Shown here: positions 22,274-30,907 of the stretch, one piece after another
Position numbering within the stretch: the stretch's first letter is position 1
How the letters are laid out: the number at the start of each line of letters is the position of its first letter
Source of the DNA: Haloarcula sebkhae
GTDB taxonomy: Archaea; Halobacteriota; Halobacteria; Halobacteriales; Haloarculaceae
DNA length: 41,728 nt
Assembly: GCF_014647415.1 (NCBI RefSeq)
Contig: NZ_BMPD01000012.1
Coordinates: 1 to 41,728, forward strand
Direction of reading: 5' to 3'
Translations under genes and position numbers: made by a program
The notes under the pieces: generated by a model
The model's input: only the letters and a program-made list of their open reading frames with translations
What the model was told of the DNA's origin: nothing
Databases searched by the model: none

Positions 22274-22482
22274 CCCGCCTCGAACTCGTCGAGAAACCCG
22301 ACACGCCCGAAAGTTTCACCGAGACGATCGAGCACTACGGCGCTGCGATTCCCCGCGAAGGCGAGACCGTCACGTGGGACAGTGACCACTACCGGGTGAC
22401 CGAGGTTCAATATCGCATCCAGCTGGGCACCGTCGTCGTGCACCTTCGACCACGCGACCAGGAGGACAACGATGGCGAGTAA
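22270..22482 (+). CDS. 70-aa small operon protein
   Basis: MTRLELVEKPDTPESFTETI, then WDSDHYRVTEVQYRIQLGTV and VVHLRPRDQ: a short beta-rich protein with no recognised family. It overlaps the previous gene by 4 bp and the next by 11 bp, so the operon is tightly packed. Confidence 0.7.
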   Translation: MTRLELVEKPDTPESFTETIEHYGAAIPREGETVTWDSDHYRVTEVQYRIQLGTVVVHLRPRDQEDNDGE

Positions 22483-22615
22483 GTCCGACGCCACCGTCGA
22501 CCGCGTCGTCGAGATTGCCGATCTCGTCGCGGATCAAGAGAACGCCGACGCCGAGTGGGTACTACTCGATGCGCTCGGGAGAGTCCGCAAGCGGGGGTGG
22601 CCCGATGAGTACTGA
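22472..22615 (+). CDS. 47-aa protein between two overlapping genes
   Basis: ATG at 22472 gives MASKSDATVDRVVEIADLVA then DQENADAEWVLLDALGRVRK and RGWPDEY. It is acidic and helical with haloarchaeal codon use. It overlaps the gene before by 11 bp and the coiled-coil gene after by 11 bp, which supports it as a real member of the operon despite its size. Confidence 0.65.
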   Translation: MASKSDATVDRVVEIADLVADQENADAEWVLLDALGRVRKRGWPDEY

Positions 22616-23363
22616 GTCACCTTACGGTAGCGTCGAAGACAGCGATGAGTCGGTCTTGAATGAGCAACTGTATGCAATGCTCAAAGAGCAACAGGCCCAC
22701 ATCGAGCACCTCGACGGTCAACTCGAAGAGGAACGACAGCGCCGCGAGGAACTAGAAGACACGTTGGAGATCGTCCAGCAGCCGGTATTCGATCTTGATG
22801 ACGTGGTCGTTGGCTCAGAATATACTGCCAGCCTGTACGCTGAAGAGAATCCACCATTGCTGGCACAGCTTGCTAACCTGAGCGACGGCGAGACCATTGC
22901 CGACCTCCGGGAGGACCTCATCAACGAACAGAAAACACGATCTCGCCAGGACAGTCAGATCAACCGGAAAATCAACGAGCTTGCTGATGCGTCCGGTGTT
23001 GACCTTGACGATGCCGACGTAGCTGGACAGGATAAGATTCAGCGGATGATTGCGAATGGTCCCGAGGACGTTACCGACCGTGTCTATGCTGTTCACGAGC
23101 GGGCACGTGAAGTTCTCCTGCACGCCGGGGAGTGGGGAACCGCAGTCGAGGACTCCTTTGGCCGCCGGATCACGCTGAAAGGCCCAGAAGTCCGTGAGAA
23201 GCTGGAGTTGGTCAGGAACGAGGACCTCCAGTCGAAACAGGTCGGCGATGTGTTTGACAAGATTGTCGAGCTGGCAGCGGACTCACCGCGGAAAGTCAAG
23301 ACGGATAAGAACGGCGACGGCGTGCGAGTACTTCGAATCCATCTCCAACAGGAAGGGCTGTAA
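22605..23363 (+). CDS. Coiled-coil protein next to the iterons (candidate replication or partition factor)
   Basis: A 252-aa protein. The N-terminal third is a coiled coil (EQLYAMLKEQQAHIEHLDGQ, LEEERQRREELEDTLEIVQQ). The middle contains VVGSEYTASLYAEENPPLLA and a second helix pair (KTRSRQDSQINRKINELADA). The C-terminal part (PEDVTDRVYAVHERAREVLL.. to SPRKVKTDKNGDGVRVLRIH) ends like a winged-helix. The start at 22605 is preferred to the longer frame because it fits the tight overlap. Three bases after the stop begins the iteron region, so its product may bind those repeats. The 3' end of a second copy survives at 31191-31234. No named family. Confidence 0.75.
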   Translation: MSTESPYGSVEDSDESVLNEQLYAMLKEQQAHIEHLDGQLEEERQRREELEDTLEIVQQPVFDLDDVVVGSEYTASLYAEENPPLLAQLANLSDGETIADLREDLINEQKTRSRQDSQINRKINELADASGVDLDDADVAGQDKIQRMIANGPEDVTDRVYAVHERAREVLLHAGEWGTAVEDSFGRRITLKGPEVREKLELVRNEDLQSKQVGDVFDKIVELAADSPRKVKTDKNGDGVRVLRIHLQQEGL

Positions 23364-23366
23364 GAA

Positions 23367-23501
23367 ATGTCAGATTCACAGACTCCGCTTACACCTGTAG
23401 TAAGCTCAGACAGGAGTGACGGGTGTAAGACCCAGCGCCGGAACGCCACTTCTGACCGGAAGCAAGGAACAAAGCCCCCTCCACAATACAACTCTAGTTG
23501 A
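23367..23501 (+). CDS. 44-aa small protein overlapping iterons (conserved in two copies)
   Basis: ATG 3 bp after the coiled-coil gene. It reads MSDSQTPLTPVVSSDRSDGC, then KTQRRNATSDRKQGTKPPPQ and YNSS. The duplicate locus (31238) keeps the frame and the pattern MSxxQTPLTPVVS...GCK...KQGxKPPP despite many base changes, which argues for a translated small protein. The repeat CTTACACCTGTAGTAAG is embedded in its codons, so part of the conservation could come from the DNA site. Confidence 0.5.
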   Translation: MSDSQTPLTPVVSSDRSDGCKTQRRNATSDRKQGTKPPPQYNSS

Positions 23502-23764
23502 GCTTTAGCCGAAGTTGGTTCGGTGTTTGTTGTTTTGTTTGTTTGGTTAGGTGTAAGTGCGTATCCCGCAAGCGGTCCGAAGCGGTCCTGTCTCGTACAT
23601 CCTCGCACCGTTTTGATCTTACTACAGGTGTAAGATGTGTGGCCAACTCCGGAACTGACCAACCCCTCTTACACCCAAAGCTCTCGAATGAGCCTAAATC
23701 GTAAGAAATGGTAGCTTTGGCCCTTCTACTTCTGGCTTCGATCTTACACCCGGGTGTAAGACGA
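23384..23764. other. Iteron-like replication/control region, copy 1
   Basis: GTGTAAG/CTTACAC words occur at least seven times. CTTACACCTGTAGTAAG (about 23390) and its exact inverse CTTACTACAGGTGTAAG (about 23620) face each other. GGGTGTAAGAC, GGTGTAAGTG and CTTACACCC lie between or after, and CTTACACCCGGGTGTAAG near 23748 is a perfect 18-bp palindrome. Two GCGGTCC direct repeats and a T/G-rich stretch are in the middle. Position after a putative DNA-binding gene suggests an origin or incompatibility region. Confidence 0.65.
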
Positions 23765-23808
23765 TCAAACTCAAGCCACGGTCGTACTCCAAGACAGCTG
23801 GCCGTGTC

Positions 23809-23997
23809 ATGCGTGACGTTCAACGATTCACCATCGTCGATGGGGACGCCCACAAGGACTGTGTTGACATCGATAACTGCTCTGAGCATGGACTCGTCAA
23901 CTTCCGGCCTGGGAAGCCACACATCCTGACCGTGGCCAAGCAAAAGATGAAAGCCAGCGTCCACAACGCTGACAGTGCTGACACCGCTGTCAGATAG
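23809..23997 (+). CDS. 62-aa ORF, possibly a gene fragment
   Basis: MRDVQRFTIVDGDAHKDCVD, then DCSEH-like NCSEHGLVNFRPGKPHILTV and AKQKMKASVHNADSADTAV. Codon third positions are GC-rich as in real haloarchaeal genes. No signal, no recognised family. It converges on the phospholipase gene with 48 bp between the stops. Confidence 0.45.
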   Translation: MRDVQRFTIVDGDAHKDCVDIDNCSEHGLVNFRPGKPHILTVAKQKMKASVHNADSADTAVR

Positions 23998-24045
23998 GTC
24001 GCCAGCCCAACTGCCCACCTTCTCCCTGTGCTTCTACAACGACCG

Positions 24046-25527
24046 TCACCGACTATGGAGCGTCCACTCCTGATTCGGGTCCCCTTCCCAGTGCCACTGG
24101 TGGACGTTTTCGCCGGGTTGTTCGCCGTCGAGTACGCGACCACTATGCTTGTTAATGAACGCGTAGCGGTCGTCTTCGACTGATACAGCGTACCACCACT
24201 GGTTCGCATTCCCGGTCCAGGGCCACTGAATGATGTCGACCGCGTCTTCGGTCCCTTCGCTTTCCACATCGAGCACCTTGCCGCTGTGTACTGCTTCGAG
24301 TCGGTACGTGCCGTCGTCAGTCTGCTTGACGTTGAATCGCTGGTTATCGCTCTCGGTCCAGTCGGCCTCAACCGCGCTCGCGCCGTCGGCGGTATCCCCA
24401 TCCGTGATTTCAATGACCTTGTCCGTCTCTGCCGAGTGGATCGAGTAGACACCTTCTGAAATCGGGAGGGTGTCACTCGCTGTTCCGTCGAGCCCGGCGA
24501 CACTCAGTCGGCGGCACACCTGGACGATGTCAGATGTTTCGTAGTAGTCGACACGGATGAGGTTCGGATTCAGTTCGGGAGCGACGTTAACAACTTGCTC
24601 GTACAGGGATAACATCGCGTTCGTCTGCTGTGCGCCGCTGTAGAGATCCGTCGGCGCGCGGATGATCCACTGGGTTTCACCGAGGCGGTCCGTCTCGGTG
24701 TGGTCGGTCCTGATGCCGTTTGCCAACACGTTCCCCGGTGTAGCTGTGTCTGGATAGGAACTCGCCACCCAGTCGCCCCATTGCGCGGTGAAATCGGGCA
24801 GCGACACCAGGCTGTCGTGGTCCGTGACCGTCCGATGGAAGATCGCTATCTTCGGTCCGTCGAACTCCGAGAGCGTCGTATCAAGGAGGGCGTCGGCGCT
24901 GCTCGCCGCGCCGAGGTCGAACACGTATTCCCCGAACGTGTCGGTCAAGAGTGACGATAGCGCCTCCCAATCGTCGGCCTCGAATGCATCGTCGCTAAAC
25001 GGCCCGGAATCATGGAAATGCGAGAGCTTGAGCAAGACCAGCTCCGAGGCCCCGGCATCGTCGGCCTCCGAAAGATACTGAGCAATCTGTGGGAACACTG
25101 TCTCGTCGAGGGACTGTCCGGTCTCGTCGGCGTGATGACCGTAGAAGACGGTTTCATCTCCATCGCCCTGTGACTCGACGCGCACATCCAGAAACCGGAT
25201 TCCGTCCGAGAGCTGCGTGTAGACATCCCTAGTTTGGCAGTCGTAGTACTCTGGCGAGTCTGGCTGGTTGGTCACCATTGCAGCATGATGAGTCCCGGGG
25301 AAGCTCAGTTCCCGAACCGGTGTTTCGGGGACGGTGTCCGTCTGCCACGTCTTCGTCTCGAACGAACTGTCTGCTGTTGCTATCTGCGTCATTATTGTCT
25401 CTCCGAGTACCGTACTACCAACCGCGAGACCAGCCGTCTGCAGCACTGTACGCCGACTCGTCAGGTAGTCGTCGTCAACGACCTGTTCATCCGTCGTCTG
25501 TCGCCTGTTGTCCGTGTTATCTACCAT
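24046..25527 (-). CDS. Secreted phosphatidylinositol-type phospholipase C with ricin-B lectin domain
   Basis: A 493-aa exported enzyme. The twin-arginine signal SRRTVLQTAGLAVGSTVLG (about 24-42) precedes a PLC X-type TIM barrel. FPGTHHAAM (His80/81) and FYGHHADE (His131/132) give the two catalytic His regions, with the conserved RFLDVRV (111-117) between. The last ~125 residues form a ricin-type beta-trefoil with repeated Q-x-W motifs (IIQWPW, ANQWW, VHQWHW, NQEW), likely for carbohydrate or surface binding. Bacterial enzymes of this class split phosphatidylinositol to diacylglycerol and inositol phosphate. It is downstream of the ABC operon on the same strand, 81 bp after the ATPase gene. 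Confidence 0.87.
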   Translation of the reverse strand: MVDNTDNRRQTTDEQVVDDDYLTSRRTVLQTAGLAVGSTVLGETIMTQIATADSSFETKTWQTDTVPETPVRELSFPGTHHAAMVTNQPDSPEYYDCQTRDVYTQLSDGIRFLDVRVESQGDGDETVFYGHHADETGQSLDETVFPQIAQYLSEADDAGASELVLLKLSHFHDSGPFSDDAFEADDWEALSSLLTDTFGEYVFDLGAASSADALLDTTLSEFDGPKIAIFHRTVTDHDSLVSLPDFTAQWGDWVASSYPDTATPGNVLANGIRTDHTETDRLGETQWIIRAPTDLYSGAQQTNAMLSLYEQVVNVAPELNPNLIRVDYYETSDIVQVCRRLSVAGLDGTASDTLPISEGVYSIHSAETDKVIEITDGDTADGASAVEADWTESDNQRFNVKQTDDGTYRLEAVHSGKVLDVESEGTEDAVDIIQWPWTGNANQWWYAVSVEDDRYAFINKHSGRVLDGEQPGENVHQWHWEGDPNQEWTLHSR

Positions 25528-25608
25528 TGCGGTGTCTGGAGCCTCTCGTTCGTTTGTGCGATGCTATCCTCAGTAGGCCGAGTTCTGTCGGCGTTATGTC
25601 GCCTCATC

Positions 25609-26748
25609 TTATGGCCGGCTACCGGTTGGGACCGCGGCGTCGGGAGACGCCTCAGTCTGTCGAATTCGCGCCCCTGTCTCGGCGTTAAACACGTAGGCAC
25701 TGTCAGCAGAGACGCCCAGCCAGATGGTGTCGCCCCGTGAAACAGCCACATCAAACGGAGCCCGAACTGCGAGTTCTTTACTGTCACCGGCGAGCTGGAC
25801 CGTAAGCAATTGCTCATCACCCATCGGTTCCGTTACTGTGACCTCGGCTTTCGCTGCGCCGTCAACGGGTGACTGGTGAACCGAGAAGTACTGGGGCCGG
25901 ACGCCAAGAACGAACGGTTCGGTATCGTCGACAGCGGTGGGTAGTCCCGTGACACTGAAGGAAAACGTAGCGTCGTCGGCAGCCACGACTCGCTGTGAGC
26001 CGACCGCCTCGCGGCGGACCTGCAGGAAATTCATGCTTGGGCTGCCGATGAAGCCGGCAACGAACTGGTTTGCTGGGTCGTGGTACACCTCGGTTGGCGT
26101 CCCGACCTGCTGGACGGTCCCGTCATTCATCACGATGAGCGTGTCTCCCAGCGTCATCGCCTCCTCCTGATCGTGGGTGACGTACAATGTCGTGATGCCC
26201 AGTTCCCGTTGGAGCTTCTTGATCTCGTTTCGCATCTCGACTTTCAGTTTCGCGTCGAGGCTCGCCAGCGGTTCGTCCATCAGGAATACGCTCGGACGAC
26301 GAATGATCGCTCGTCCGATGGCGACCCGCTGGCGCTGACCGCCGCTAAGTTCGTCTGTCTCGCGGTCGAGTAGCTCGCCGATATCGAGTGTCTCAGCGAC
26401 CTCTTCGACTCGCTCCCGCCTAGTCGCCTTGTCGACGCCTTCGACTTTGAGCGGGTAGCCAATGTTCGCTGCGACATCCATATGCGGGTACAGGGCGAGC
26501 TCCTGGAACACCATCGCGATGTCACGGTTTTTCGGATGCTTGTCAGTGATATCCGTCCCATCAATGCGGATCTCACCCTCGGTGGGATCGGTAAGTCCCG
26601 CGAGACAGCGCAGTGTTGTCGTCTTGCCACAGCCGCTGGGGCCGAGCAACACGGCAAACTCGCCGTCGTCTATGGTGATGTCGATGTCTTTCGCACCAAT
26701 CTCATTGCCGTACCGTTTCGTCACGTCGTCGTAGCGTACGCGTACCAT
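25609..26748 (-). CDS. ABC transporter ATPase, MalK/UgpC type
   Basis: A 379-aa importer ATPase: Walker A GPSGCGKTT, Q-loop VFQELALYPHM, signature LSGGQRQRVAIGRA, Walker B VFLMDEPLA and H-loop YVTHDQEEAMTLGD. A C-terminal TOBE/OB region (about 240-379) is typical of the sugar/glycerol-3-phosphate (CUT1) family. It would drive the two permeases encoded just upstream. All motifs are intact. Confidence 0.93.
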   Translation of the reverse strand: MVRVRYDDVTKRYGNEIGAKDIDITIDDGEFAVLLGPSGCGKTTTLRCLAGLTDPTEGEIRIDGTDITDKHPKNRDIAMVFQELALYPHMDVAANIGYPLKVEGVDKATRRERVEEVAETLDIGELLDRETDELSGGQRQRVAIGRAIIRRPSVFLMDEPLASLDAKLKVEMRNEIKKLQRELGITTLYVTHDQEEAMTLGDTLIVMNDGTVQQVGTPTEVYHDPANQFVAGFIGSPSMNFLQVRREAVGSQRVVAADDATFSFSVTGLPTAVDDTEPFVLGVRPQYFSVHQSPVDGAAKAEVTVTEPMGDEQLLTVQLAGDSKELAVRAPFDVAVSRGDTIWLGVSADSAYVFNAETGARIRQTEASPDAAVPTGSRP

Positions 26749-26803
26749 TAGTGTTCCCTCCGCTTGTCGCTAGTTATTGACTGTACTCGGTGCCGTGTCG
26801 TCG

Positions 26804-27718
26804 TCATCGGACCGCCCCCATCGTGAACCCACGGAGCAGTTTCTCCCGGACGAGGAACGCGAACAGCAAAACGGGGGCCATCGCAATCGTCCCCGCCACG
26901 GTCAGCAGCTCCCACTGGATCGCATAGGCCGTCTTGAACGTCGCGAGCGCGACCGGGAGGGTCTGTGCATTAGTGTTGCTTGTGAGAATGACCGCAAACA
27001 ACAACTCGTTCCAGGCGTTGATGACGGTGAAGATGGTCGCCGCGATCAGCCCCGGGCGCACCATCGGTAGCACAATCTTGAAGAACGCGCCGAGTTCCGT
27101 ATGCCCATCGAGAACAGCGGCTTCAACAATGCTGTCCGGCAGTTCGGCGAAAAAGCCCTTCAGCATCCAGACGACGAAGGGGATGTTGAACGCCGCGTAG
27201 GCGAGCATGAGGCCCAGCCGCGTGTTGAGCAGGCCCGCGGTGTCGAAGATGACGTACAACGGGATGACCGTCACGATGGGCGGCAGAAAGCGCGTCGTCA
27301 ACACGAGGAAGGGCAGGTGAAACCGCCCTAGGTTGTACGGGAACTCGTAGTTCACGAACCCGTAGGTCGCGGCGGTCCCAAGCAGCACTGCGAGGGCTGT
27401 CGAGCCGACCGTCACGACGGCGCTGTTAAACAGGAACTCGTAGAACGCCGGGCGCTGGACGAACAGTTCCGGATAGTTCCCAACCGTGAGCGCGGTCGAG
27501 ACCAGTTTCGGCGGCGTCGCGAGCAGGTCGCTCCGGGTCCGGAGCGACCCGGATACCATCCAGTACACCGGAAACAGCGTCCAGACGACGAACAACAGGG
27601 CGATGCCGTTCGTCACGGTCGGGACGAGCCCGTAGCTGTCGAGGGTTTCGTGGATACGCTCGACACCAGCAAGGAGTGTTCTGCCGATGTCCCGGTTCAG
27701 TTGTGTGTCGGTCGCCAT
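26804..27718 (-). CDS. ABC transporter permease, MalG/UgpE type
   Basis: A 304-aa inner-membrane protein with about six spans. The EAA loop EAAVLDGHTELGAFFKIVLP is the site of contact with the ATPase. The start at 27718 (MATDTQLNRDIGRTL) is chosen because it lies one base after the stop of the preceding permease gene. It forms the heterodimeric channel with the product of 27720-28622. Confidence 0.92.
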   Translation of the reverse strand: MATDTQLNRDIGRTLLAGVERIHETLDSYGLVPTVTNGIALLFVVWTLFPVYWMVSGSLRTRSDLLATPPKLVSTALTVGNYPELFVQRPAFYEFLFNSAVVTVGSTALAVLLGTAATYGFVNYEFPYNLGRFHLPFLVLTTRFLPPIVTVIPLYVIFDTAGLLNTRLGLMLAYAAFNIPFVVWMLKGFFAELPDSIVEAAVLDGHTELGAFFKIVLPMVRPGLIAATIFTVINAWNELLFAVILTSNTNAQTLPVALATFKTAYAIQWELLTVAGTIAMAPVLLFAFLVREKLLRGFTMGAVR

Positions 27719-27719
27719 C

Positions 27720-28622
27720 TCAGAACTCCACCTCTGACACCGTCGCGAAGGCGTAGGTGATCGCCAAGGCGATGAGCAACAGGAGCAGCGCCATCGTCGA
27801 CGCCCGGCCGTAGTTCCCGTAGCTGAACGCCTCCCGGTACATCGCCATGCTGATGACCTCCGTTGACTTTGCCGGGCCACCTCGGGTGAGGACGAACACC
27901 TTCGCAAACACGCGCATCGTCCCGACGATCCGGAGAATGAGGACCAGTACGATGAGTTCCTTGATGTACGGCAGCGTCACGTCGATAAGTCGCCGCATCC
28001 GCCCAGCACCGTCCATCATCGCCGCTTCTTGGACATGGTCAGGGACCGACTGGAGGCCGGCCAGCACGATGAGCGTCACTAGCGGCGTCATCTGCCAGAC
28101 ATCGGGGAGGACGAGCGCATACAGCGCGATGGAGGGGTCGCTCAGCCACGGGACCGGACCGTTCGTCAGCGGGGCGACCAGTGAATCGAGGACACCGCCG
28201 TTCTGATACAGCAACTGCCACAGCAGCGCGACGACAGTCGGCGAGATGACTAACGGGACGAGGCCAATAGTCTGGACCAGACCCCGGAACCGGACTTTGC
28301 TGTTAAGAACGAACGCGATGGCGATTCCTAGGCCGACCTCGAACGAGACGGCGAAGAACATGAACTTCGCTGTGATCCACAGCGATTGCCAGAATGCGCC
28401 CGCCGTCAGTATCGCCACGTAGTTCCCGAGGCCGACGAAATGCCGGCCGGCCGTATCAAACTGGTACAGTGAAAGCACCAGCGCGCGACCGACTGGATAC
28501 ACGAAAAACGCCGCAAGCACAGCGAGTGCCGGAAGTGTCAGTATCCACCGGAGGTGGTCCTCAACCCACAGCAATGCACTCTCGTAGTGGCCGCCGACAG
28601 CTGTATTGGATTGAAGCGACAT
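27720..28622 (-). CDS. ABC transporter permease, MalF/UgpA type
   Basis: A 300-aa permease with about six spans beginning near WILTLPALAVLAAFFVYPVG and an EAA loop EAAMMDGAGRMRRLIDVTLP. It is the partner of the MalG-type permease, with 24 bp to the binding-protein gene upstream and 1 bp to the next gene, which indicates one transcript. Confidence 0.92.
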   Translation of the reverse strand: MSLQSNTAVGGHYESALLWVEDHLRWILTLPALAVLAAFFVYPVGRALVLSLYQFDTAGRHFVGLGNYVAILTAGAFWQSLWITAKFMFFAVSFEVGLGIAIAFVLNSKVRFRGLVQTIGLVPLVISPTVVALLWQLLYQNGGVLDSLVAPLTNGPVPWLSDPSIALYALVLPDVWQMTPLVTLIVLAGLQSVPDHVQEAAMMDGAGRMRRLIDVTLPYIKELIVLVLILRIVGTMRVFAKVFVLTRGGPAKSTEVISMAMYREAFSYGNYGRASTMALLLLLIALAITYAFATVSEVEF

Positions 28623-28646
28623 GGCTATTGGCTGTCCTGATCCGAT

Positions 28647-29984
28647 TCAGTAGCCATTCTCATCAAGAATCGATTCAATCTGTGATTCGGATTCAGCCAT
28701 CGCCTCCTCGACGGACATATCGTCGACGAGCGCGGCGTTCAGTGGCTGCCCCTGTGCGGTCTCAATCTCGCTCCACAGTGGTGTCCGGGGCCGTGGTTTT
28801 GCGTTCTGGAGGCTGCCATATAGAGCCTCGAACCACGGCTGTGCGTCCATGTTCTCCTCAAATGTATCGTGGCGGAACGGTACGCCACCGAGGTCAACGT
28901 ACTGCTTCTGGGCCTGCTTCGAGACGAACGACTGGAGCACGTCCCCAGCGGCGCTTTTCGTCCCCGAATCGGCGTAGCTGTTGATGCCCAGCAACCAGTT
29001 CCCTTGGACGGGAGCCGCTCGCTCCTTGCCTTCTGGGACCGGCAGGAACGTGATGTTGTCGTACTCGGTCGCCTTGTCCTCGTTCAACAGGAGCGAGGTT
29101 CCCGAGGGCCACTGCGGGGCCGCAGCAATACTCCCATCAGCTAATCCCGAGAGCACTTGACTGTTGTCGAAAGAGGCGACCCCGTCCGGGCTGATGGAGC
29201 CAAGATCGTTGAGGAAGAAGGAAGCTGCCTCGATACCGCTGTCATCGGCCCAGTCGTAGCCCCAGTTCTCGTCAAACATATTCCCAGCCATGCTCATGCC
29301 GACGCTGAAATACGAGGACATGATGGGGTTCCCGCTCTTGCCACGCATGGCGTACCCTTCTGCACCGTCGACCTGCTCAGAAATCTTCTGTCCAGCGCGG
29401 TAGACATCCTCCCACGTCTCAGGCAACTCCTCACCGACCTCTGAATACAACCGCTCGTTAACAACGAAGATGTGTGAGTTCCCGACCGCACACAGTGCCT
29501 TCAGTTCCGGTTCGGCATCCTGTGCGTTCGGTGGAACTGCTTCACCAGGCGTCGGCCAGGTCCCGATATCGAGAGTCTGCTGAATAATCTGATCGGTTGG
29601 CAGCGAGTCAACGTGGTCTCGGATCGGCGCGAGATGCTGTGCAAACTGTGGCATCCACGGGTCGTCCATGGCGACGATGTCATAGGTCGCCTTTTCGCTC
29701 TGGAACATCGTCGACAACTTCTCGAAGAGGTTCGCGTTCGGGAGAATCGTCGTCTCGGTCGTCACGCCAACCTCTGGTTCGACGTGGTTCTTGAGCAATC
29801 GCTTGATCAACTCCCCATCACCGCTAGACACAGCGAGTGTGATCGTCTGTGCCCCGGACCCGCCACTTGAGTCGCCGATACACCCGGCAAGTGCCGTCGC
29901 CCCTGCCGCACCTGCAGCGGTGATGAACCGTCGCCGCGTCTGTTGAGCCTCACCCTGCGATGCGGTGCTGTTCCGTGTCATCAC
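28647..29984 (-). CDS. ABC transporter substrate-binding lipoprotein (family 1)
   Basis: A 445-aa protein with a twin-arginine start (TRRRFITAAGAAGATALAGC) and lipobox LAGC, so it is anchored outside the cell. The body fits the solute-binding family 1 fold (TITLAVSSGDGELIKRLLKN, ATYDIVAMDDPWMPQFAQHL, AAAPQWPSGTSLLL, VQGNWLLGINSYAD). It captures a sugar-, polyol- or glycerophosphodiester-like ligand for the permeases. It is the first gene of the operon, with a TATA-like box about 26-32 bp upstream. The linked phospholipase C and inositol monophosphatase point to an inositol-containing ligand, by inference. Confidence 0.92.
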   Translation of the reverse strand: MMTRNSTASQGEAQQTRRRFITAAGAAGATALAGCIGDSSGGSGAQTITLAVSSGDGELIKRLLKNHVEPEVGVTTETTILPNANLFEKLSTMFQSEKATYDIVAMDDPWMPQFAQHLAPIRDHVDSLPTDQIIQQTLDIGTWPTPGEAVPPNAQDAEPELKALCAVGNSHIFVVNERLYSEVGEELPETWEDVYRAGQKISEQVDGAEGYAMRGKSGNPIMSSYFSVGMSMAGNMFDENWGYDWADDSGIEAASFFLNDLGSISPDGVASFDNSQVLSGLADGSIAAAPQWPSGTSLLLNEDKATEYDNITFLPVPEGKERAAPVQGNWLLGINSYADSGTKSAAGDVLQSFVSKQAQKQYVDLGGVPFRHDTFEENMDAQPWFEALYGSLQNAKPRPRTPLWSEIETAQGQPLNAALVDDMSVEEAMAESESQIESILDENGY

Positions 29985-30007
29985 CCGAAAGGATTAGAAG
30001 TATATAA

Positions 30008-30022
30008 AAAAGATCTTATAAT
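30008..30022 (-). promoter_or_regulatory. Promoter of the ABC/phospholipase operon
   Basis: On the minus strand TTTTTTATATA lies about 26-35 bp before the ATG at 29984, the usual haloarchaeal distance for a leaderless transcript. The surrounding 75 bp (29998-30065) are strongly AT-rich in an otherwise GC-rich island. Confidence 0.6.
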
Positions 30023-30109
30023 ATTATGATATACGTAGCTATATATCTACAAAGGTGGGTATTTAAACGAATGTGGTCATGACGAGTGACTAATTATCCC
30101 ACCTCGCCC

Positions 30110-30907
30110 CTACTGCCCGTCCACCTCAGGGACGGTCCCAGCCGACACCAGTGCAACGAGGTCCTGATGGATGACTCTGTTCGAGGCCAGGACCATCTCG
30201 CTGTTCTTTCCGTCAAGAGCCTTGATGCGGGTCACCTCGCCGCCAGCCTCCTCTACGATTTTGACCCCCGCCGCGGTATCCCAGACAGAGAGTTGCCGCT
30301 CAAAGAACGCATCAAACTGGCCGGCAGCAACCATCGCTAATTCGCCGGCCGCCGATCCAAACCTCCTGACACCCTGTGTCACCTCAAGGATGGCGCGAAA
30401 GTGGTCGTACTCCTGTGCCTGCATCGACGCCGCGTCGAACCCTGTGACGATGAGGGCTTCGGACACTTCAGTCGTTTCCGACAGCGACAACGGCTGGCCA
30501 TTGGCATATGCGCCGTCACCCTCAATGGCAGTGTACATCGTCTCTGAGGGGACATGATAGACAACCCCGACATCAGGTTCACCAGCCCCCTCGAAGGCAA
30601 TAGAAACGGAATAATGAGGAATGCCGTTGAGGAAGTTCGTCGTGCCATCAATTGGGTCAATGATCCAGCGGGGTTTTGTAGTGAACTCCGGAGCACTCTC
30701 CTCGGAGACGACAGTGTGGTCGGGGAACTGCCCACTTAGCTCCGCTAGTATCGCCTCCTCAACCGTGCGGTCAGCCTCAGTGACGATATCGCCGTTATCT
30801 TTCACCTGAAACTGATTGGCGGCCGGTTTAACGGACTGAAGTGTCTGTCCAGCTTTCCGTGCAGCTCGGACGGCAGCCCACAGTTGCGGGTATGTTACGT
30901 CTCGCAT
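30110..30907 (-). CDS. Inositol monophosphatase family phosphatase
   Basis: A 265-aa soluble protein with the metal-binding motifs of the family: DNGDIVTEADRTVEEAI, VSEESAPEF (Glu ligands), WIIDPIDGTTNFLNGIPHYS and a C-terminal VWDTAAGVKIVEEAGGEVTR. These enzymes hydrolyse inositol 1-phosphate or related sugar phosphates with Mg2+. The gene lies upstream of and in the same direction as the ABC operon, 125 bp from it. Together with the secreted phospholipase this suggests dephosphorylation of imported inositol phosphate. A fructose-1,6-bisphosphatase-like or NADP phosphatase role cannot be excluded. Confidence 0.9.
   Translation of the reverse strand: MRDVTYPQLWAAVRAARKAGQTLQSVKPAANQFQVKDNGDIVTEADRTVEEAILAELSGQFPDHTVVSEESAPEFTTKPRWIIDPIDGTTNFLNGIPHYSVSIAFEGAGEPDVGVVYHVPSETMYTAIEGDGAYANGQPLSLSETTEVSEALIVTGFDAASMQAQEYDHFRAILEVTQGVRRFGSAAGELAMVAAGQFDAFFERQLSVWDTAAGVKIVEEAGGEVTRIKALDGKNSEMVLASNRVIHQDLVALVSAGTVPEVDGQ

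Noticed and set aside
25234-25740. Open frames opposite the phospholipase and ABC genes
   Set aside because: Cys- and Arg-rich composition untypical of haloarchaeal proteins. They are antisense shadows of GC-rich coding sequence.
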